Assembly: GCA_963779055.1 (NCBI GenBank)
Contig: CAVZWN010000002.1
Location: 310,001 to 374,000, forward strand
DNA: 64,000 nt
From: Sulfurimicrobium sp963779055
Lineage (GTDB): Bacteria > Pseudomonadota > Gammaproteobacteria > Burkholderiales > Sulfuricellaceae
Direction of reading: 5' to 3'
The notes beneath the pieces were generated by a model. It searched no databases. It was given only the letters and a program-made list of their open reading frames with translations, and was not told the origin of the DNA. The position numbers and the translations under genes were made by a program. Every line of letters begins with the position of its first letter. Within the stretch, counting starts at the first letter, position 1. Below are positions 1 to 9,483 of this stretch, piece after piece.

Positions 1-1
1 G

Positions 2-1030
2 CTGGTCCGGATCGCACAGAGCGGGAAGGTGGCATTGCTTACGATCAAAATGGAAAATCCTCAGGGCTACGGGCGAATTATCCGTGAGGGAGGCAAGGTC
101 AGGCGGATTGTCGAGGAGAAAGATGCCTCTCCGGAAGAGCGCTTGGTCACCGAGGTCAATACCGGGATCATGGCTCTTCCCAACAAACATCTTCCCGGCT
201 GGTTGGCGGCATTGAAAAACGCCAATGCTCAGGGAGAGTATTACCTGACGGATGTCATCGGCCTCGCTGTCAATGCCGGTATTGAAGTGGCAACGGCTCA
301 TCCCACGCATCACCGGGAGGTGCTGGGAGTCAACAGCAAAACCCAGCTGGCCCAACTGGAGCGCATGTACCAGCAGGCACAAGCGCACAGACTGCTCGAC
401 AGCGGCGTGACACTGCTTGACCCTGATAGAATTGATGTTAGAGGCGAGCTGATATGCGGCAAGGATGTCGAGATTGATATCAATTGTGTCTTTGAGGGAC
501 ATGTAAGGCTGGGCGATGGCGTGAAAGTGGGCGCTAACTGTATCCTGCGTGATGTCAACGTCGAAAAGGGATGCAGTATCGAACCATTCAGCCTGCTGGA
601 AAAGGCGGAACTGGGTGCAGACTGCCGCATCGGACCCTTTGCCAGAATTCGTCCCGGTACTCAGCTTGCAGATCAGGTACATATCGGGAATTTTGTCGAG
701 CTAAAAAATAGCCAGGTAGGCTTCAACAGCAAGATCAATCATCTTAGCTATGTAGGGGATGCCACGGTAGGCTCGATGGTGAATGTCGGTGCAGGGACCA
801 TTACCTGCAATTACGATGGCGCTAACAAGCATCGTACCGTGATTGAGGATGGCGCCTTTATCGGCTCGGACACCCAGCTAGTGGCTCCTGTAACGGTAGC
901 AAAGGGTGCCACCATCGGTGCGGGGTCAACTATTACCAAAGACACCCCGGCGAATGAGCTGACCCTGTCCCGTACCAAGCAAATCACTATCCGCGGGTGG
1001 CAGCGCCCGGTAAAGAAAGCCAAGGAATAA
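2..1030 (+). CDS. glmU: Bifunctional N-acetylglucosamine-1-phosphate uridyltransferase / glucosamine-1-phosphate acetyltransferase, 5' part missing
   Basis: GlmU makes UDP-N-acetylglucosamine for peptidoglycan and LPS in the cytoplasm. The frame is open from base 2, so the gene begins outside the window. About 342 codons remain of a family length near 455, so roughly the first 110 residues are absent. The visible part starts late in the uridyltransferase domain (GYGRI, VNTGIM, YYLTDVI) and runs through the left-handed beta-helix acetyltransferase domain (IGNFVELKNS, NHLSYVGD, GAGTITCNYDG). The GTG at 29 is internal and not a start. glmS begins 4 bases after the stop, so the two amino-sugar genes probably form one transcript. 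Confidence 0.97.
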   Translation: MVRIAQSGKVALLTIKMENPQGYGRIIREGGKVRRIVEEKDASPEERLVTEVNTGIMALPNKHLPGWLAALKNANAQGEYYLTDVIGLAVNAGIEVATAHPTHHREVLGVNSKTQLAQLERMYQQAQAHRLLDSGVTLLDPDRIDVRGELICGKDVEIDINCVFEGHVRLGDGVKVGANCILRDVNVEKGCSIEPFSLLEKAELGADCRIGPFARIRPGTQLADQVHIGNFVELKNSQVGFNSKINHLSYVGDATVGSMVNVGAGTITCNYDGANKHRTVIEDGAFIGSDTQLVAPVTVAKGATIGAGSTITKDTPANELTLSRTKQITIRGWQRPVKKAKE

Positions 1031-1034
1031 TCCC

Positions 1035-2864
1035 ATGTGCGGAATCATCGGCGCAGTCGCGCAACGCAATGTCGTGCCTATCCTGCTGGAAGGGTTGCGG
1101 CGGCTCGAATATCGCGGTTATGACTCAGCCGGTCTGGTTGTGATCAATCAGGGCCTGCAGCGGGTACGGAGCACCGGCCGCGTGGCTGAGCTGACTGCCC
1201 AGACCGGGCGTCAGGAAACCCATGGCCACCTTGGCATCGCACATACTCGCTGGGCAACGCATGGCGGACCGACGGAGGACAATGCTCACCCGCACGTCAG
1301 CGCGGACTCCATCGCGGTGGTGCACAACGGCATTATTGAAAATCATGAAGTCCTACGCACAAAGCTGAAAACTTTGGGCTACGCCTTTACCTCGGAGACC
1401 GACACCGAGGTCATTGTTCATCTCATACATTATTATTACAGCGCTAGCCGGGATCTGCTCGTGGCGGTGCGTAACGCGGTTGCAGAATTGCATGGCGCCT
1501 ACGCCATCGGGGTTGTCAGCGCGGAATCGCCCCATCAGCTCGTCGCGGCGCGCCGAGGCAGCCCGTTGCTGATCGGTGTGGGCATCGAGGAAAATTTCAT
1601 TGCGTCCGATGTTTCCGCCTTGCTGCCGGTAACGCAGAAGGTGATTTATCTGGAAGAGGGCGATATCGCCGATATCGGTTTGCTCCAGATTCACATCTTT
1701 GACGCAGAGGGAAATCCGGTCGAACGTGGCGTACACGTGTCCGAGCTTTCCGCAGACATGGCGGAGCTGGGCAATTACCGCCACTTCATGCAGAAAGAAA
1801 TCCATGAACAGCCGCGTGCGATTGCCGATACGCTGCTGGCAGGCGTGACCACCGGTTCGGTGTCCCCCGGCATTTTCGGGCCGCAGGCAGAGGATGTGCT
1901 GGGCAAGATAAACGGTGTGCGGATTCTTGCCTGCGGCACCAGTTTTCATGCTGCCAAGGTGGCAGAATACTGGATCGAATCACTGACCGGATTGCCATGT
2001 CGGGCGGAAGTTGCCAGTGAGTACCGCTACCGCGACAGTGTGGCGGATCCCGATACCCTGATTCTCACACTCTCCCAGTCCGGAGAAACGCGCGATACCA
2101 TCGATGCCCTGATACAAGCCAAAAAACTGGGGCACAAGTACAGCCTGGCCATTTGCAACGTGCCTGAAAGCGCGCTGGTACGGGCTTCAGAGCTTAAATT
2201 CCTGACCCGGGCCGGCCCGGAAATCGGGGTTGCCTCGACCAAGGCGTTTACGACCCAGCTGGTTGCCCTGTTTCTCCTGACGCTGGTGCTGGGGCGTCTG
2301 CACGGCAGGATCAGCGCAGCACAGGAAAAATCCTGGCTGGACCAGCTACGCGAACTACCCGGCCTGGTGCAGCAGGCGCTGGCACTGGAGCCTGAAATTT
2401 CGGCCTGGGCAGAACGCTTTGCCGACAAGCACCATGCCCTGTTTCTGGGCCGCGGGGTGCATTACCCCATCGCGCTGGAAGGCGCGCTCAAGCTCAAGGA
2501 AATTTCGTATATCCATGCCGAGGCTTATCCTGCCGGCGAATTAAAACATGGGCCACTGGCGCTGGTGGACAAGGATATGCCGGTGGTGGCAGTGGCACCC
2601 AATGACGCTCTGCTGGAAAAACTCAAGTCCAACCTGCAGGAAGTGCGTGCCAGGGGGGGGGAACTCTATGTTTTTGCGGATCAGGATAGCCATTTCAGCG
2701 AGCAGGATGGTTTACATCTCCTGCGGCTTCCCACCCATGCGGGGCCGCTCAGCCCGATCGTACACACCGTACCGCTGCAAATCCTGGCCTACCATGCCGC
2801 GCTATGCAAGGGAACGGACGTGGATAAGCCGCGTAATCTGGCGAAATCGGTCACAGTGGAATAG
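1035..2864 (+). CDS. glmS: Glutamine--fructose-6-phosphate aminotransferase (isomerizing)
   Basis: GlmS converts fructose-6-phosphate and glutamine to glucosamine-6-phosphate, the first committed step to UDP-GlcNAc. The 609-residue length is normal. The protein opens MCGIIGAV, exposing the N-terminal cysteine nucleophile of the glutaminase domain (about residues 2-220). Two SIS sugar-isomerase domains follow; the first carries SQSGETRDT. The C-terminus KSVTVE matches the conserved family tail that shapes the active site. It sits directly behind glmU. I see no glmS ribozyme upstream, and there is no room for one. Confidence 0.98.
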   Translation: MCGIIGAVAQRNVVPILLEGLRRLEYRGYDSAGLVVINQGLQRVRSTGRVAELTAQTGRQETHGHLGIAHTRWATHGGPTEDNAHPHVSADSIAVVHNGIIENHEVLRTKLKTLGYAFTSETDTEVIVHLIHYYYSASRDLLVAVRNAVAELHGAYAIGVVSAESPHQLVAARRGSPLLIGVGIEENFIASDVSALLPVTQKVIYLEEGDIADIGLLQIHIFDAEGNPVERGVHVSELSADMAELGNYRHFMQKEIHEQPRAIADTLLAGVTTGSVSPGIFGPQAEDVLGKINGVRILACGTSFHAAKVAEYWIESLTGLPCRAEVASEYRYRDSVADPDTLILTLSQSGETRDTIDALIQAKKLGHKYSLAICNVPESALVRASELKFLTRAGPEIGVASTKAFTTQLVALFLLTLVLGRLHGRISAAQEKSWLDQLRELPGLVQQALALEPEISAWAERFADKHHALFLGRGVHYPIALEGALKLKEISYIHAEAYPAGELKHGPLALVDKDMPVVAVAPNDALLEKLKSNLQEVRARGGELYVFADQDSHFSEQDGLHLLRLPTHAGPLSPIVHTVPLQILAYHAALCKGTDVDKPRNLAKSVTVE

Positions 2865-2872
2865 GATGGAGG

Positions 2873-2948
2873 TGGAGCGGGTGAAGGGAATCGAACCCTC
2901 GTCGTAAGCTTGGGAAGCTTCTGCTCTACCATTGAGCTACACCCGCCA
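2873..2948 (-). tRNA. tRNA-Gly(UCC), 3' CCA encoded
   Basis: Read on the minus strand the segment begins GCGGGTGTAGCTCAATGG, has a D-arm, an anticodon loop TTCCCAA with anticodon TCC, the T-loop GGTTCGATTCC, an acceptor 3' strand CACCCGC, then discriminator T and an encoded CCA (2873-2875). The 7-bp acceptor stem pairs completely. It lies only 8 bases beyond the glmS stop and on the opposite strand, so glmS transcripts read it antisense unless they end within it. Confidence 0.97.
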
Positions 2949-2960
2949 GTGCTGGCGAAT

Positions 2961-2989
2961 TCTACTTGGCTTCCTGTTTTTACTCAACA
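2961..2989 (-). promoter_or_regulatory. Probable sigma-70 promoter of tRNA-Gly
   Basis: On the minus strand a TTGAGT -35 element (2984-2989) and a TAGAAT -10 element (2961-2966) are separated by 17 bases. The -10 ends 12 bases before the mature tRNA 5' end, which fits a short leader removed by RNase P. Confidence 0.6.
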
Positions 2990-3049
2990 ACAGGTACCTA
3001 TAAAAAACAGAACGCGCTCCTTGTCAAATGCGTACGCAGGAGAGGAAAA

Positions 3050-4165
3050 ATGACTGATATCAAAGAACTCTTACAGTTAATGGTTGAGCGAGGGGCGTCA
3101 GATCTTTTTATATCCGCAGAAATAGCGCCCCATATGAAGATTGATGGGGTGACGCAAGCTGTTTACCTTCCTCCTCGGCGCCATCCAGAAGACGAAATAG
3201 TTACTCCCGATACGCAGATTCCCTGGCCCCCACTTAAACCGGGAGAGTCCAAGAAAATTGCTTATGAACTCATGACAGCACCACAGCGCAAGGAGTTTGA
3301 AAGAACGAAGGAATGCAACTTTGCCTTGGTTTCAGACCACATCAGTCGTTACCGTATCAATGTCTATTACCAGCGAGGCGAAGTTTCGCTGGCGGTGCGG
3401 CTGATTAAGGCAGAAATTCCAACATTTGAAGAACTCGGCGTTCCGCCTCAGGCGGCAGGTCTCGCATTACTTAAACACGGCCTGGTGCTGATGTCTGGTC
3501 CCGCAGGAACGGGGAAAAGCACCACTTTGGCGGCGATGATTGGGCACAGATCCAAGCTGATGGATGGGCATATCCTGACTATCGAGGATCCGATCGAATT
3601 CCTGTTTTCACATGGAAAATCTATAGTCGAGCAAAGGGAGGTGGGGCTCGATACCCTGACCTTTGGCGATGCTCTAAGAAATGCGATGCGCGAAGCGCCA
3701 GATGTGATCGTCATTGGAGAAATCCGGGATCGCGAAACAGCCCAGCATGCCATTATGTATGCGGAATCCGGTGCGCTTTGTATTTCCACGCTACATTCCA
3801 ACAACGCAAATCAGGCTATTGACAGACTAATCAATTTCTTCCCGGAAGAGGCGCGCAAGCAGGTCTTGCTTGATTTGTCGCTTAACCTGAAAGGCGTACT
3901 TTCTCAACGGCTGATTCCTTCGCTGGAAGGCGGCTTGGTGTTGGCGACGGAAGTCCTCTTACAATCCGCATATTCCTCAGACCTGATTCAGAAAGGTCAT
4001 ATTGATACGCTGAAAGACGCGATCAAAAAAGGCACCGAGGTGGGAATGCAATTATTCGATGATTGTTTATTCAGACTCTATAAGCAGAAGAAAATTTCAG
4101 AAGCAGACGCGTTGCATCATGCAGACTCAAGGACCGATTTGGCGCTCAGAATCAAGCTGTCGTGA
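3050..4165 (+). CDS. pilU: Type IV pilus PilU-family retraction ATPase
   Basis: This is a PilT/PilU-type hexameric ATPase acting at the cytoplasmic base of type IV pili. The 371-residue protein starts MTDIKELL, with an AGGAGAGG ribosome site just upstream. It has a PAS-like N-domain, Walker A GPAGTGKS at 150-157, an Asp box around IEDPIEF and the Walker B segment VIVIGEIRDRET, and the histidine-box STLHSNNANQA. The tail ADSRTDLALRIKL resembles the PilU ending more than PilT. An extra stretch of about 25 residues (about 41-65, proline-rich) lies in the N-domain. No other pilus genes are nearby, so this copy is an orphan here. Confidence 0.9.
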   Translation: MTDIKELLQLMVERGASDLFISAEIAPHMKIDGVTQAVYLPPRRHPEDEIVTPDTQIPWPPLKPGESKKIAYELMTAPQRKEFERTKECNFALVSDHISRYRINVYYQRGEVSLAVRLIKAEIPTFEELGVPPQAAGLALLKHGLVLMSGPAGTGKSTTLAAMIGHRSKLMDGHILTIEDPIEFLFSHGKSIVEQREVGLDTLTFGDALRNAMREAPDVIVIGEIRDRETAQHAIMYAESGALCISTLHSNNANQAIDRLINFFPEEARKQVLLDLSLNLKGVLSQRLIPSLEGGLVLATEVLLQSAYSSDLIQKGHIDTLKDAIKKGTEVGMQLFDDCLFRLYKQKKISEADALHHADSRTDLALRIKLS

Positions 4166-4201
4166 TTCTTGGCGCATGCAGGGAGGGGGTGCAGCGGCCC
4201 G

Positions 4202-6289
4202 TTAAGTTTTTTGCGCACTCTGCTGCCGGAGTTCTCCATAGAGGACCGACTTCACGGCTGGCGTGATGACTTCGCTACTCTCAAGTTCATCCAGTGCTGC
4301 TATTTGCGACTGCAAAAGCTCCCGCTCCAGTATTTGAAGCTGCCGCGCTTCAAGGGCCGGAAAATTTTTCAGCAGGGTCGCTGCCTTGTTTAGCGTCTGG
4401 CTTTTATATTCCTGATATTGCTCGAGGATGGTTGAAAATACAGCATCCGCTTCAAAAACCCTGAGCCCTGGGTGCGTTGCCAGTTGCGATAGCAAGGCGA
4501 TGACTTTTTGCGAGCTGATGGCCAGGGCACGATAGTAAAAAAACTTTTCTGCCGGATCGGTCAGGCGGTCCGTGGACAGGCCGAAAAAAGGCCGTACGCG
4601 CAGCCAGCGCCGCTTCCCCCGCACGGCCCCGAAATCCAGGTTTTCTGACAGGCCCTGCTCAAGCCGTTCCAGTTGCAGCTCAAATTTACCCAGCACCCTG
4701 CGGTACGCCATTTCAGAAAGCTCTGCCCCGGCATACAGTTCCTGTAAGGCGTGTTTTTCGATTTCGATAGCATGAATGCGCAGGACGCGCGCAAACATCG
4801 CGGCAGAGTTATGGACGTTGCGGGAAAGATCCCTGAAGGCGGTCTGGTAAAGCTCGGTGTACTTTGTCTGCAGAATCTGAAGGGTGCTCCTGTCCAGATG
4901 CGGTTGATCGCTCATGGCCAGCAGGCGCAATAATGATTGTGCATAGACATAAACTTTGCCTTCAAGGTATTCCATCGGCTCCAGCCCGTGAAACACATTG
5001 ATGCGGAAGCGGCGGATCGCGACATTCATGGTTGTCGCCTTGATAAACAGGGTGAAGTAGATGCAACCGATCGTGAGTGCCAGAATGAACTCCTTGATGG
5101 AATACGCATGTTTCCACTCCGGATGGCTCAGCGTATCCGGGATAATGAGCACCATAGTCACTGCAAGTACCCCGCGCAGGCTGCCCCAGGCCATGAGATG
5201 CTGCCAGGAACGCGGGATGGGTTGCTCAAGACGGGTAGCGTTCATCATGCCGATGACCGGATAAATTGAAAGGGTGCGTGCCACCATAACCACCACGATG
5301 ATTACAGTCAGAGCAGGCAGGATGTCCACCAGACGGACTGACAGGGAGGTAAACAGCAGGCCCAGCAGGATGAAGACCAGGGAGTTGGCGACAAAGGCGG
5401 CATAGCCCCAGAAATGGGTCATGTATATCTGAACCCGGGGCATGATTTTGAAGCGGCCATAATTACCGATCACCAGCGAGGCAATCACGGTGGCGAGGAT
5501 GGAAGAAACATGGACGGGTTTGCCCATCAGTGAAAACGAATGGGAGATGAATTCAGCCAGCAGAAAGGTTGTATGCGCTGCGAGCATGGTCAGGGTGATC
5601 TGCAGGTGCTCGTGCCGGGCGAACTGGAGCAGCTTTGAAAAGCCCCAGCCCATCATGAATCCGAATACGGCTCCGCCAAACAGCATGGAAAGAAAAATGT
5701 ATATGCCCTGTAGCACCGAGGCGGCACCCTGAAAACCCGCGCTCACCGATTCCAGCACAATCAGGAAAAGAGCCAACGAGGTTGCGTCGTTGAACAGGCT
5801 TTCGCCCTCGAAAATCAGTGCCAGGCGCCGTGGCGCACCGAAATCCCTGAACAGGGCCAGAATGGCAACGGGGTCGGTTGCGGAGATCAGGGCGCCGAAC
5901 AGGAGCACGACGACGAGGGGTGCCGCGAACCCGATTGCCCCTAAGGCCCAGTAGCCAGCAAAGGCAATGAAAAAAGAGGAGACCAGCAGACCGGCGATGG
6001 CGAGCGCAGAAATGGCGCCGATGTTTTCGCCGATCTTGCGGATGTTCATGTTAAAGGCGGATTCAAAAATCAATATGGGCAGAAAGATGAAAAACAGAAT
6101 TTCAGAGGTCAGCTGGAAACTGGTGAGGTAGGAAAAGGCGGGTATTTTGCTCAGGGGGATGAGCAGAAATCCGACCACCACCAGCAGTACGGAATAAGGC
6201 AGCCGCAACTTTGGCGCCGCGAGGTGGGTGATGATGGACAGGAACAGGAGAGAGAGAAGGGCCAGAATGATCTGGACAGTCGGGCTCAT
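4202..6289 (-). CDS. CPA1-family sodium/proton antiporter with long cytoplasmic tail
   Basis: A 695-residue secondary transporter that would exchange Na+ (or K+) for H+ at the inner membrane. The first 430 or so residues are a run of hydrophobic helices carrying the CPA1 signatures ATDPVA and GESLFNDA, the latter holding the ion-binding Asp. The remaining 260 residues are hydrophilic and mostly helical, probably regulatory. I chose the ATG at 6289, directly before the first membrane helix; an upstream in-frame ATG at 6376 would add a basic, poorly hydrophobic stretch. It is divergent from the CBS protein at 6519. The two genes share a 229-base intergenic region. Confidence 0.88.
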   Translation of the reverse strand: MSPTVQIILALLSLLFLSIITHLAAPKLRLPYSVLLVVVGFLLIPLSKIPAFSYLTSFQLTSEILFFIFLPILIFESAFNMNIRKIGENIGAISALAIAGLLVSSFFIAFAGYWALGAIGFAAPLVVVLLFGALISATDPVAILALFRDFGAPRRLALIFEGESLFNDATSLALFLIVLESVSAGFQGAASVLQGIYIFLSMLFGGAVFGFMMGWGFSKLLQFARHEHLQITLTMLAAHTTFLLAEFISHSFSLMGKPVHVSSILATVIASLVIGNYGRFKIMPRVQIYMTHFWGYAAFVANSLVFILLGLLFTSLSVRLVDILPALTVIIVVVMVARTLSIYPVIGMMNATRLEQPIPRSWQHLMAWGSLRGVLAVTMVLIIPDTLSHPEWKHAYSIKEFILALTIGCIYFTLFIKATTMNVAIRRFRINVFHGLEPMEYLEGKVYVYAQSLLRLLAMSDQPHLDRSTLQILQTKYTELYQTAFRDLSRNVHNSAAMFARVLRIHAIEIEKHALQELYAGAELSEMAYRRVLGKFELQLERLEQGLSENLDFGAVRGKRRWLRVRPFFGLSTDRLTDPAEKFFYYRALAISSQKVIALLSQLATHPGLRVFEADAVFSTILEQYQEYKSQTLNKAATLLKNFPALEARQLQILERELLQSQIAALDELESSEVITPAVKSVLYGELRQQSAQKT

Positions 6290-6445
6290 CGTATTAAACC
6301 CACGCGTAAAATAAGGTAACAATACCCTGTTTCTCCGGTGGCCCGATAGCCCTGCCCGAAACGCTGCTATGGGCATAACATTTGACGTAAGTTATTATGC
6401 ACACACAAATAAGATAATTTTGCCTGGCAGCTATCCTGGAATTTA

Positions 6446-6475
6446 TTGACCGAATTTTTTGCGTTCGGGTAATAA
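6446..6475 (+). promoter_or_regulatory. Probable sigma-70 promoter of the CBS-permease operon
   Basis: TTGACC (6446-6451) and TAATAA (6470-6475) are separated by 18 bases, about 43 bases before the ATG of the CBS gene. The match to the -35/-10 consensus is good, but no start site is known. Confidence 0.5.
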
Positions 6476-6518
6476 TCTGCCAGTCCGGCTGATAATTCGG
6501 CCCCAGAAGGAAGCGACC

Positions 6519-6971
6519 ATGTCTATCCAATCTCTCTCCATCGTCTCGGCGACCGCCATTGCACCCGAGGCCTCTGTGCTGGAGGCGCTGCAAATCATGA
6601 TCGCCAACCGAAGCAACCATGTGCCTGTGTGCGATGGTGAGCGTTATGTCGGTCTGGTCAGCGTCAACATTATCCTGCAGAAGTTGTTGCCCGCCGGTAT
6701 GGGCATCCCCCATGGTCTGCACGACCTCAAGTTTGCGGGCGATGCCTCGCGGCTGCTGAAATCCCATTTCCTCCGCATGCGGGAGCAGAAAGTGAAAGAA
6801 GTCCTTTATCAGGTGCGGCCTCTGGATGAAAACTGCCCACTGCTTGAGGCGGCGTTGCAGTTGAGTAATAGTTTGACGCCGTTGCCCGTGGTGAACGCTT
6901 CGGGAAAGCTGATGGGCATGCTTAGTCGCCGTGGCCTGCTTGAATATCTGGCCAACGAGGCGGAGAAGTAA
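6519..6971 (+). CDS. Two-CBS-domain protein
   Basis: A 150-residue soluble protein made of one CBS pair. The first CBS (about 5-60) contains VLEALQIMIANRSNHVPV; the second (about 88-148) contains PLLEAALQLSNSLTPLPVV. CBS pairs bind adenine nucleotides and often tune transporters or enzymes. The permease ATG follows one base after this stop, so the pair is almost certainly co-translated and the CBS protein may regulate the permease; that last step is inference. Start chosen at MSIQSL, preceded by AGAAGGAAG. No catalytic domain is present. Confidence 0.85.
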   Translation: MSIQSLSIVSATAIAPEASVLEALQIMIANRSNHVPVCDGERYVGLVSVNIILQKLLPAGMGIPHGLHDLKFAGDASRLLKSHFLRMREQKVKEVLYQVRPLDENCPLLEAALQLSNSLTPLPVVNASGKLMGMLSRRGLLEYLANEAEK

Positions 6972-6972
6972 T

Positions 6973-8313
6973 ATGCATGGAGTGGCGCCTTCCGCAAGCC
7001 AGGTCATTTTTGGATTGAGCCCGCTGCTTATTTCCGTGGCGGTTTTCGCGTTTACCTACGTCATCATCATTACCGAAAAAATCAATCGATCCATCGTGGC
7101 TCTCCTCGGCGCGGGCTTGATGATCTTCACCGGGGTGTTGCATCAGAGCGAAGCTTTTTCCGGGATCGACTTCAATACCCTGGCCCTGCTGACAGGAATG
7201 ATGATGCTGGTAGGCATCACGCAGAAAAGCGGCGTGTTTCAGTATGTGGCCATTTTTGCCGCCAAAAAAGTCAAGGCCGACCCCTGGGGCCTGATGGTGA
7301 TGCTGTCCATTGTCACGGCCATATTTTCAGCATTGCTGGACAATGTGACCACCGTATTGCTGATCGCACCGGTGGCTTTGCTGATTACCGACGCGCTCAG
7401 GATCACGCCCTATCCGTATCTGTTTTCCATCATCTTTGCTTCCAATATCGGCGGCACGGCCACCCTGATCGGTGACCCGCCCAATATCATGATTGGCTCC
7501 GCGGTCGGACTGACATTCAATGATTTTCTTTTCAATCTTGCGCCCATTGCCGCGGTGGTATTTCTGCTCACCCTGATCCCGATTTATTTCATCTGGGGCC
7601 GCAAGCTTTATGCTGCGCCAGAGGACCGCGAACAGGTGATGGCTTTTAACGAACGCGAAGCCATTACCGACGTGCGTTTGCTGAAACAATCCCTCTCCGT
7701 GCTGTTTCTGGTAATTCTGGGTTTTGTTTTTGCGCATTCCATTCATCAGGAACCCGGAACCATCGCCATGTTCGGGGGGGCGTTGTTATTGCTGCTGCAG
7801 GCGCTCGGCAAAAATGCGGAAGACCAGGCCCATGAGACCCATAAGGCTTACAGCGAGGTGGAATGGATCACCATTTTTTTCTTCATCGGCCTGTTTGTTG
7901 TTGTGGCCGGTATTGAAAAAGCCGGCGCCCTGGACCTGCTGGCGAAACAGCTTATTGAGCTTACCGGGGGTGATTTCACAGCCACGGTGATCACCATTCT
8001 CTGGGTTTCCGCCATATTTTCCGCCATTGTGGACAACATCCCCTTCGTGGCTACCATGATTCCGGTGATCCAGAGCATGGCGCCGATATTTGGCGCAGAG
8101 AATCTGAATCCGCTATGGTGGTCCCTTGCCATGGGCGCCTGTCTGGGTGGCAATGGCAGCCTGGTGGGGGCCAGCGCCAACCTGGTGGTGGCTGGTTTTG
8201 CGGAGCGCGCGGGACAGCCGATCCGTTTTTTGCCCTTCATGCTCATGGCTTTTCCGCTGATGCTGGCAAGTATTGTCGTGGCTAATATTTATCTTTATCT
8301 GCGTTACCTGTGA
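6973..8313 (+). CDS. NhaD/ArsB-type ion transporter (IT superfamily permease)
   Basis: A 446-residue integral membrane protein with about eleven hydrophobic helices. Two inverted-repeat halves each carry the family's re-entrant signature: GGTATLIGDPPNIM in the first and GGNGSLVGASANLV in the second. Related proteins move Na+/H+, arsenite or dicarboxylates; the LIGDPPN motif fits the ArsB/NhaD/P-protein branch. Substrate cannot be settled from sequence; no arsenic genes are adjacent, so sodium/proton exchange is the likelier guess. It is coupled to the CBS protein upstream. Confidence 0.85.
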   Translation: MHGVAPSASQVIFGLSPLLISVAVFAFTYVIIITEKINRSIVALLGAGLMIFTGVLHQSEAFSGIDFNTLALLTGMMMLVGITQKSGVFQYVAIFAAKKVKADPWGLMVMLSIVTAIFSALLDNVTTVLLIAPVALLITDALRITPYPYLFSIIFASNIGGTATLIGDPPNIMIGSAVGLTFNDFLFNLAPIAAVVFLLTLIPIYFIWGRKLYAAPEDREQVMAFNEREAITDVRLLKQSLSVLFLVILGFVFAHSIHQEPGTIAMFGGALLLLLQALGKNAEDQAHETHKAYSEVEWITIFFFIGLFVVVAGIEKAGALDLLAKQLIELTGGDFTATVITILWVSAIFSAIVDNIPFVATMIPVIQSMAPIFGAENLNPLWWSLAMGACLGGNGSLVGASANLVVAGFAERAGQPIRFLPFMLMAFPLMLASIVVANIYLYLRYL

Positions 8314-8419
8314 GCCTCCTGCAAAACGCCACGCATCAGTTTTTTGCAAATAAATTCGGCATCTGCAATATAGTTTTGTACAATACCATTTTGTCAGGAG
8401 TGCTGTCGCGCCCAGCCCT

Positions 8420-9379
8420 ATGGCTACAAACCAGGAAAAAACTCTCCCCAAGCTGTTAACCAGACCATCCCGGCGGGCAGGAACCGTAGCGCTGTTCGGT
8501 GAGGTTCTGGCCGACAGGTTTCCTGATCGCAGCGTGCTGGGCGGCGCGCCCTTCAATGTGGCTCGCCACCTGCAGGCGTTCGGTCTGCGGCCGGTGCTGA
8601 TCACGCGCACCGGCAATGATGCCTTGCGGGATGAGCTGCTCACGAGCATGGAACGTTTCGGGATGGATACGCTGGGTGTGCAGTGTGATCCCGTTCACCC
8701 AACCGGCCAGGTGGTGGTGCATATGGAGCAGGGCGGGCACCGCTTCGAAATTTCCCCCAACCAGGCCTATGACTTTATCCATGCCGCGGTGGCGCGCATG
8801 GTTGCGCTTTCAATCCAGCCGGACCTGATCTACTTCGGAACGCTGGCGCAGCGCCACAAGGTTTCCCGGCGCGCCCTGAATACCCTTTTGCAAAGCGTAG
8901 ATGCGCCCCATTTTCTGGACATCAATCTGCGTGAACCCTGGTTCGATCTGCAGACCATCAGGCGTTCGATGCTTTGTGCGGACCTGGTTAAAGTGAACGA
9001 CGAGGAGCTTGCATATCTCGCCCGGCAGTTGAAATTGCCGGGCGATAGCGCCCGCGCTCAGGCGGGGGCGCTGATCGAGCGCTTTTCTTTGGAGAAGATC
9101 GTCGTCACCTGTGGTGCGGAAGGGGCCTGGCAACTAACGGCGGATGGCGCAGAGACCCGGGCGGAAGGGGGTGTGTTGCCTGGAAGTATTGTCGATACGG
9201 TGGGTGCAGGGGATGGTTTCGCCTCCGTTTATATCCTCGGCACGCTACTGGGCTGGCCGGCCAGTTTGACCCTGTCGCGGGCCAACCGTTTTGCCGCTGC
9301 AATATGCGGAATACGCGGGGCCATTCCGGATGATGCCGGTTTCTATGAAACATTCCTGCTGGAGTGGGAAGCGCAATAA
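8420..9379 (+). CDS. PfkB-family carbohydrate kinase (fructokinase-like)
   Basis: A 319-residue ribokinase-fold sugar kinase. The N-terminal substrate lid reads GEVLADRFPD then GGAPFNVARHL (PfkB signature 1 region), and the C-terminal signature DTVGAGDGFASVYI holds the catalytic Asp and anion hole. The fold phosphorylates a sugar hydroxyl with ATP. The GGAPFNVA variant is frequent in fructokinases, but specificity is not proved. It stands alone between the permease and mscS with its own upstream gap. Confidence 0.85.
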   Translation: MATNQEKTLPKLLTRPSRRAGTVALFGEVLADRFPDRSVLGGAPFNVARHLQAFGLRPVLITRTGNDALRDELLTSMERFGMDTLGVQCDPVHPTGQVVVHMEQGGHRFEISPNQAYDFIHAAVARMVALSIQPDLIYFGTLAQRHKVSRRALNTLLQSVDAPHFLDINLREPWFDLQTIRRSMLCADLVKVNDEELAYLARQLKLPGDSARAQAGALIERFSLEKIVVTCGAEGAWQLTADGAETRAEGGVLPGSIVDTVGAGDGFASVYILGTLLGWPASLTLSRANRFAAAICGIRGAIPDDAGFYETFLLEWEAQ

Positions 9380-9483
9380 TAACCCCCGCTGCAATCCACG
9401 GCCCGGATGTTGCCGGGCGCCGCACTTTCTGGCCTCAACGCGAGGCGTGAAATCCGCTGAAATCAGCTCTAAGAGGAAATGTC

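Noticed and set aside
6290..6518. Riboswitch or small RNA in the antiporter-CBS intergenic region
   Set aside because: Apart from a promoter match I see no conserved aptamer features or terminator hairpin.
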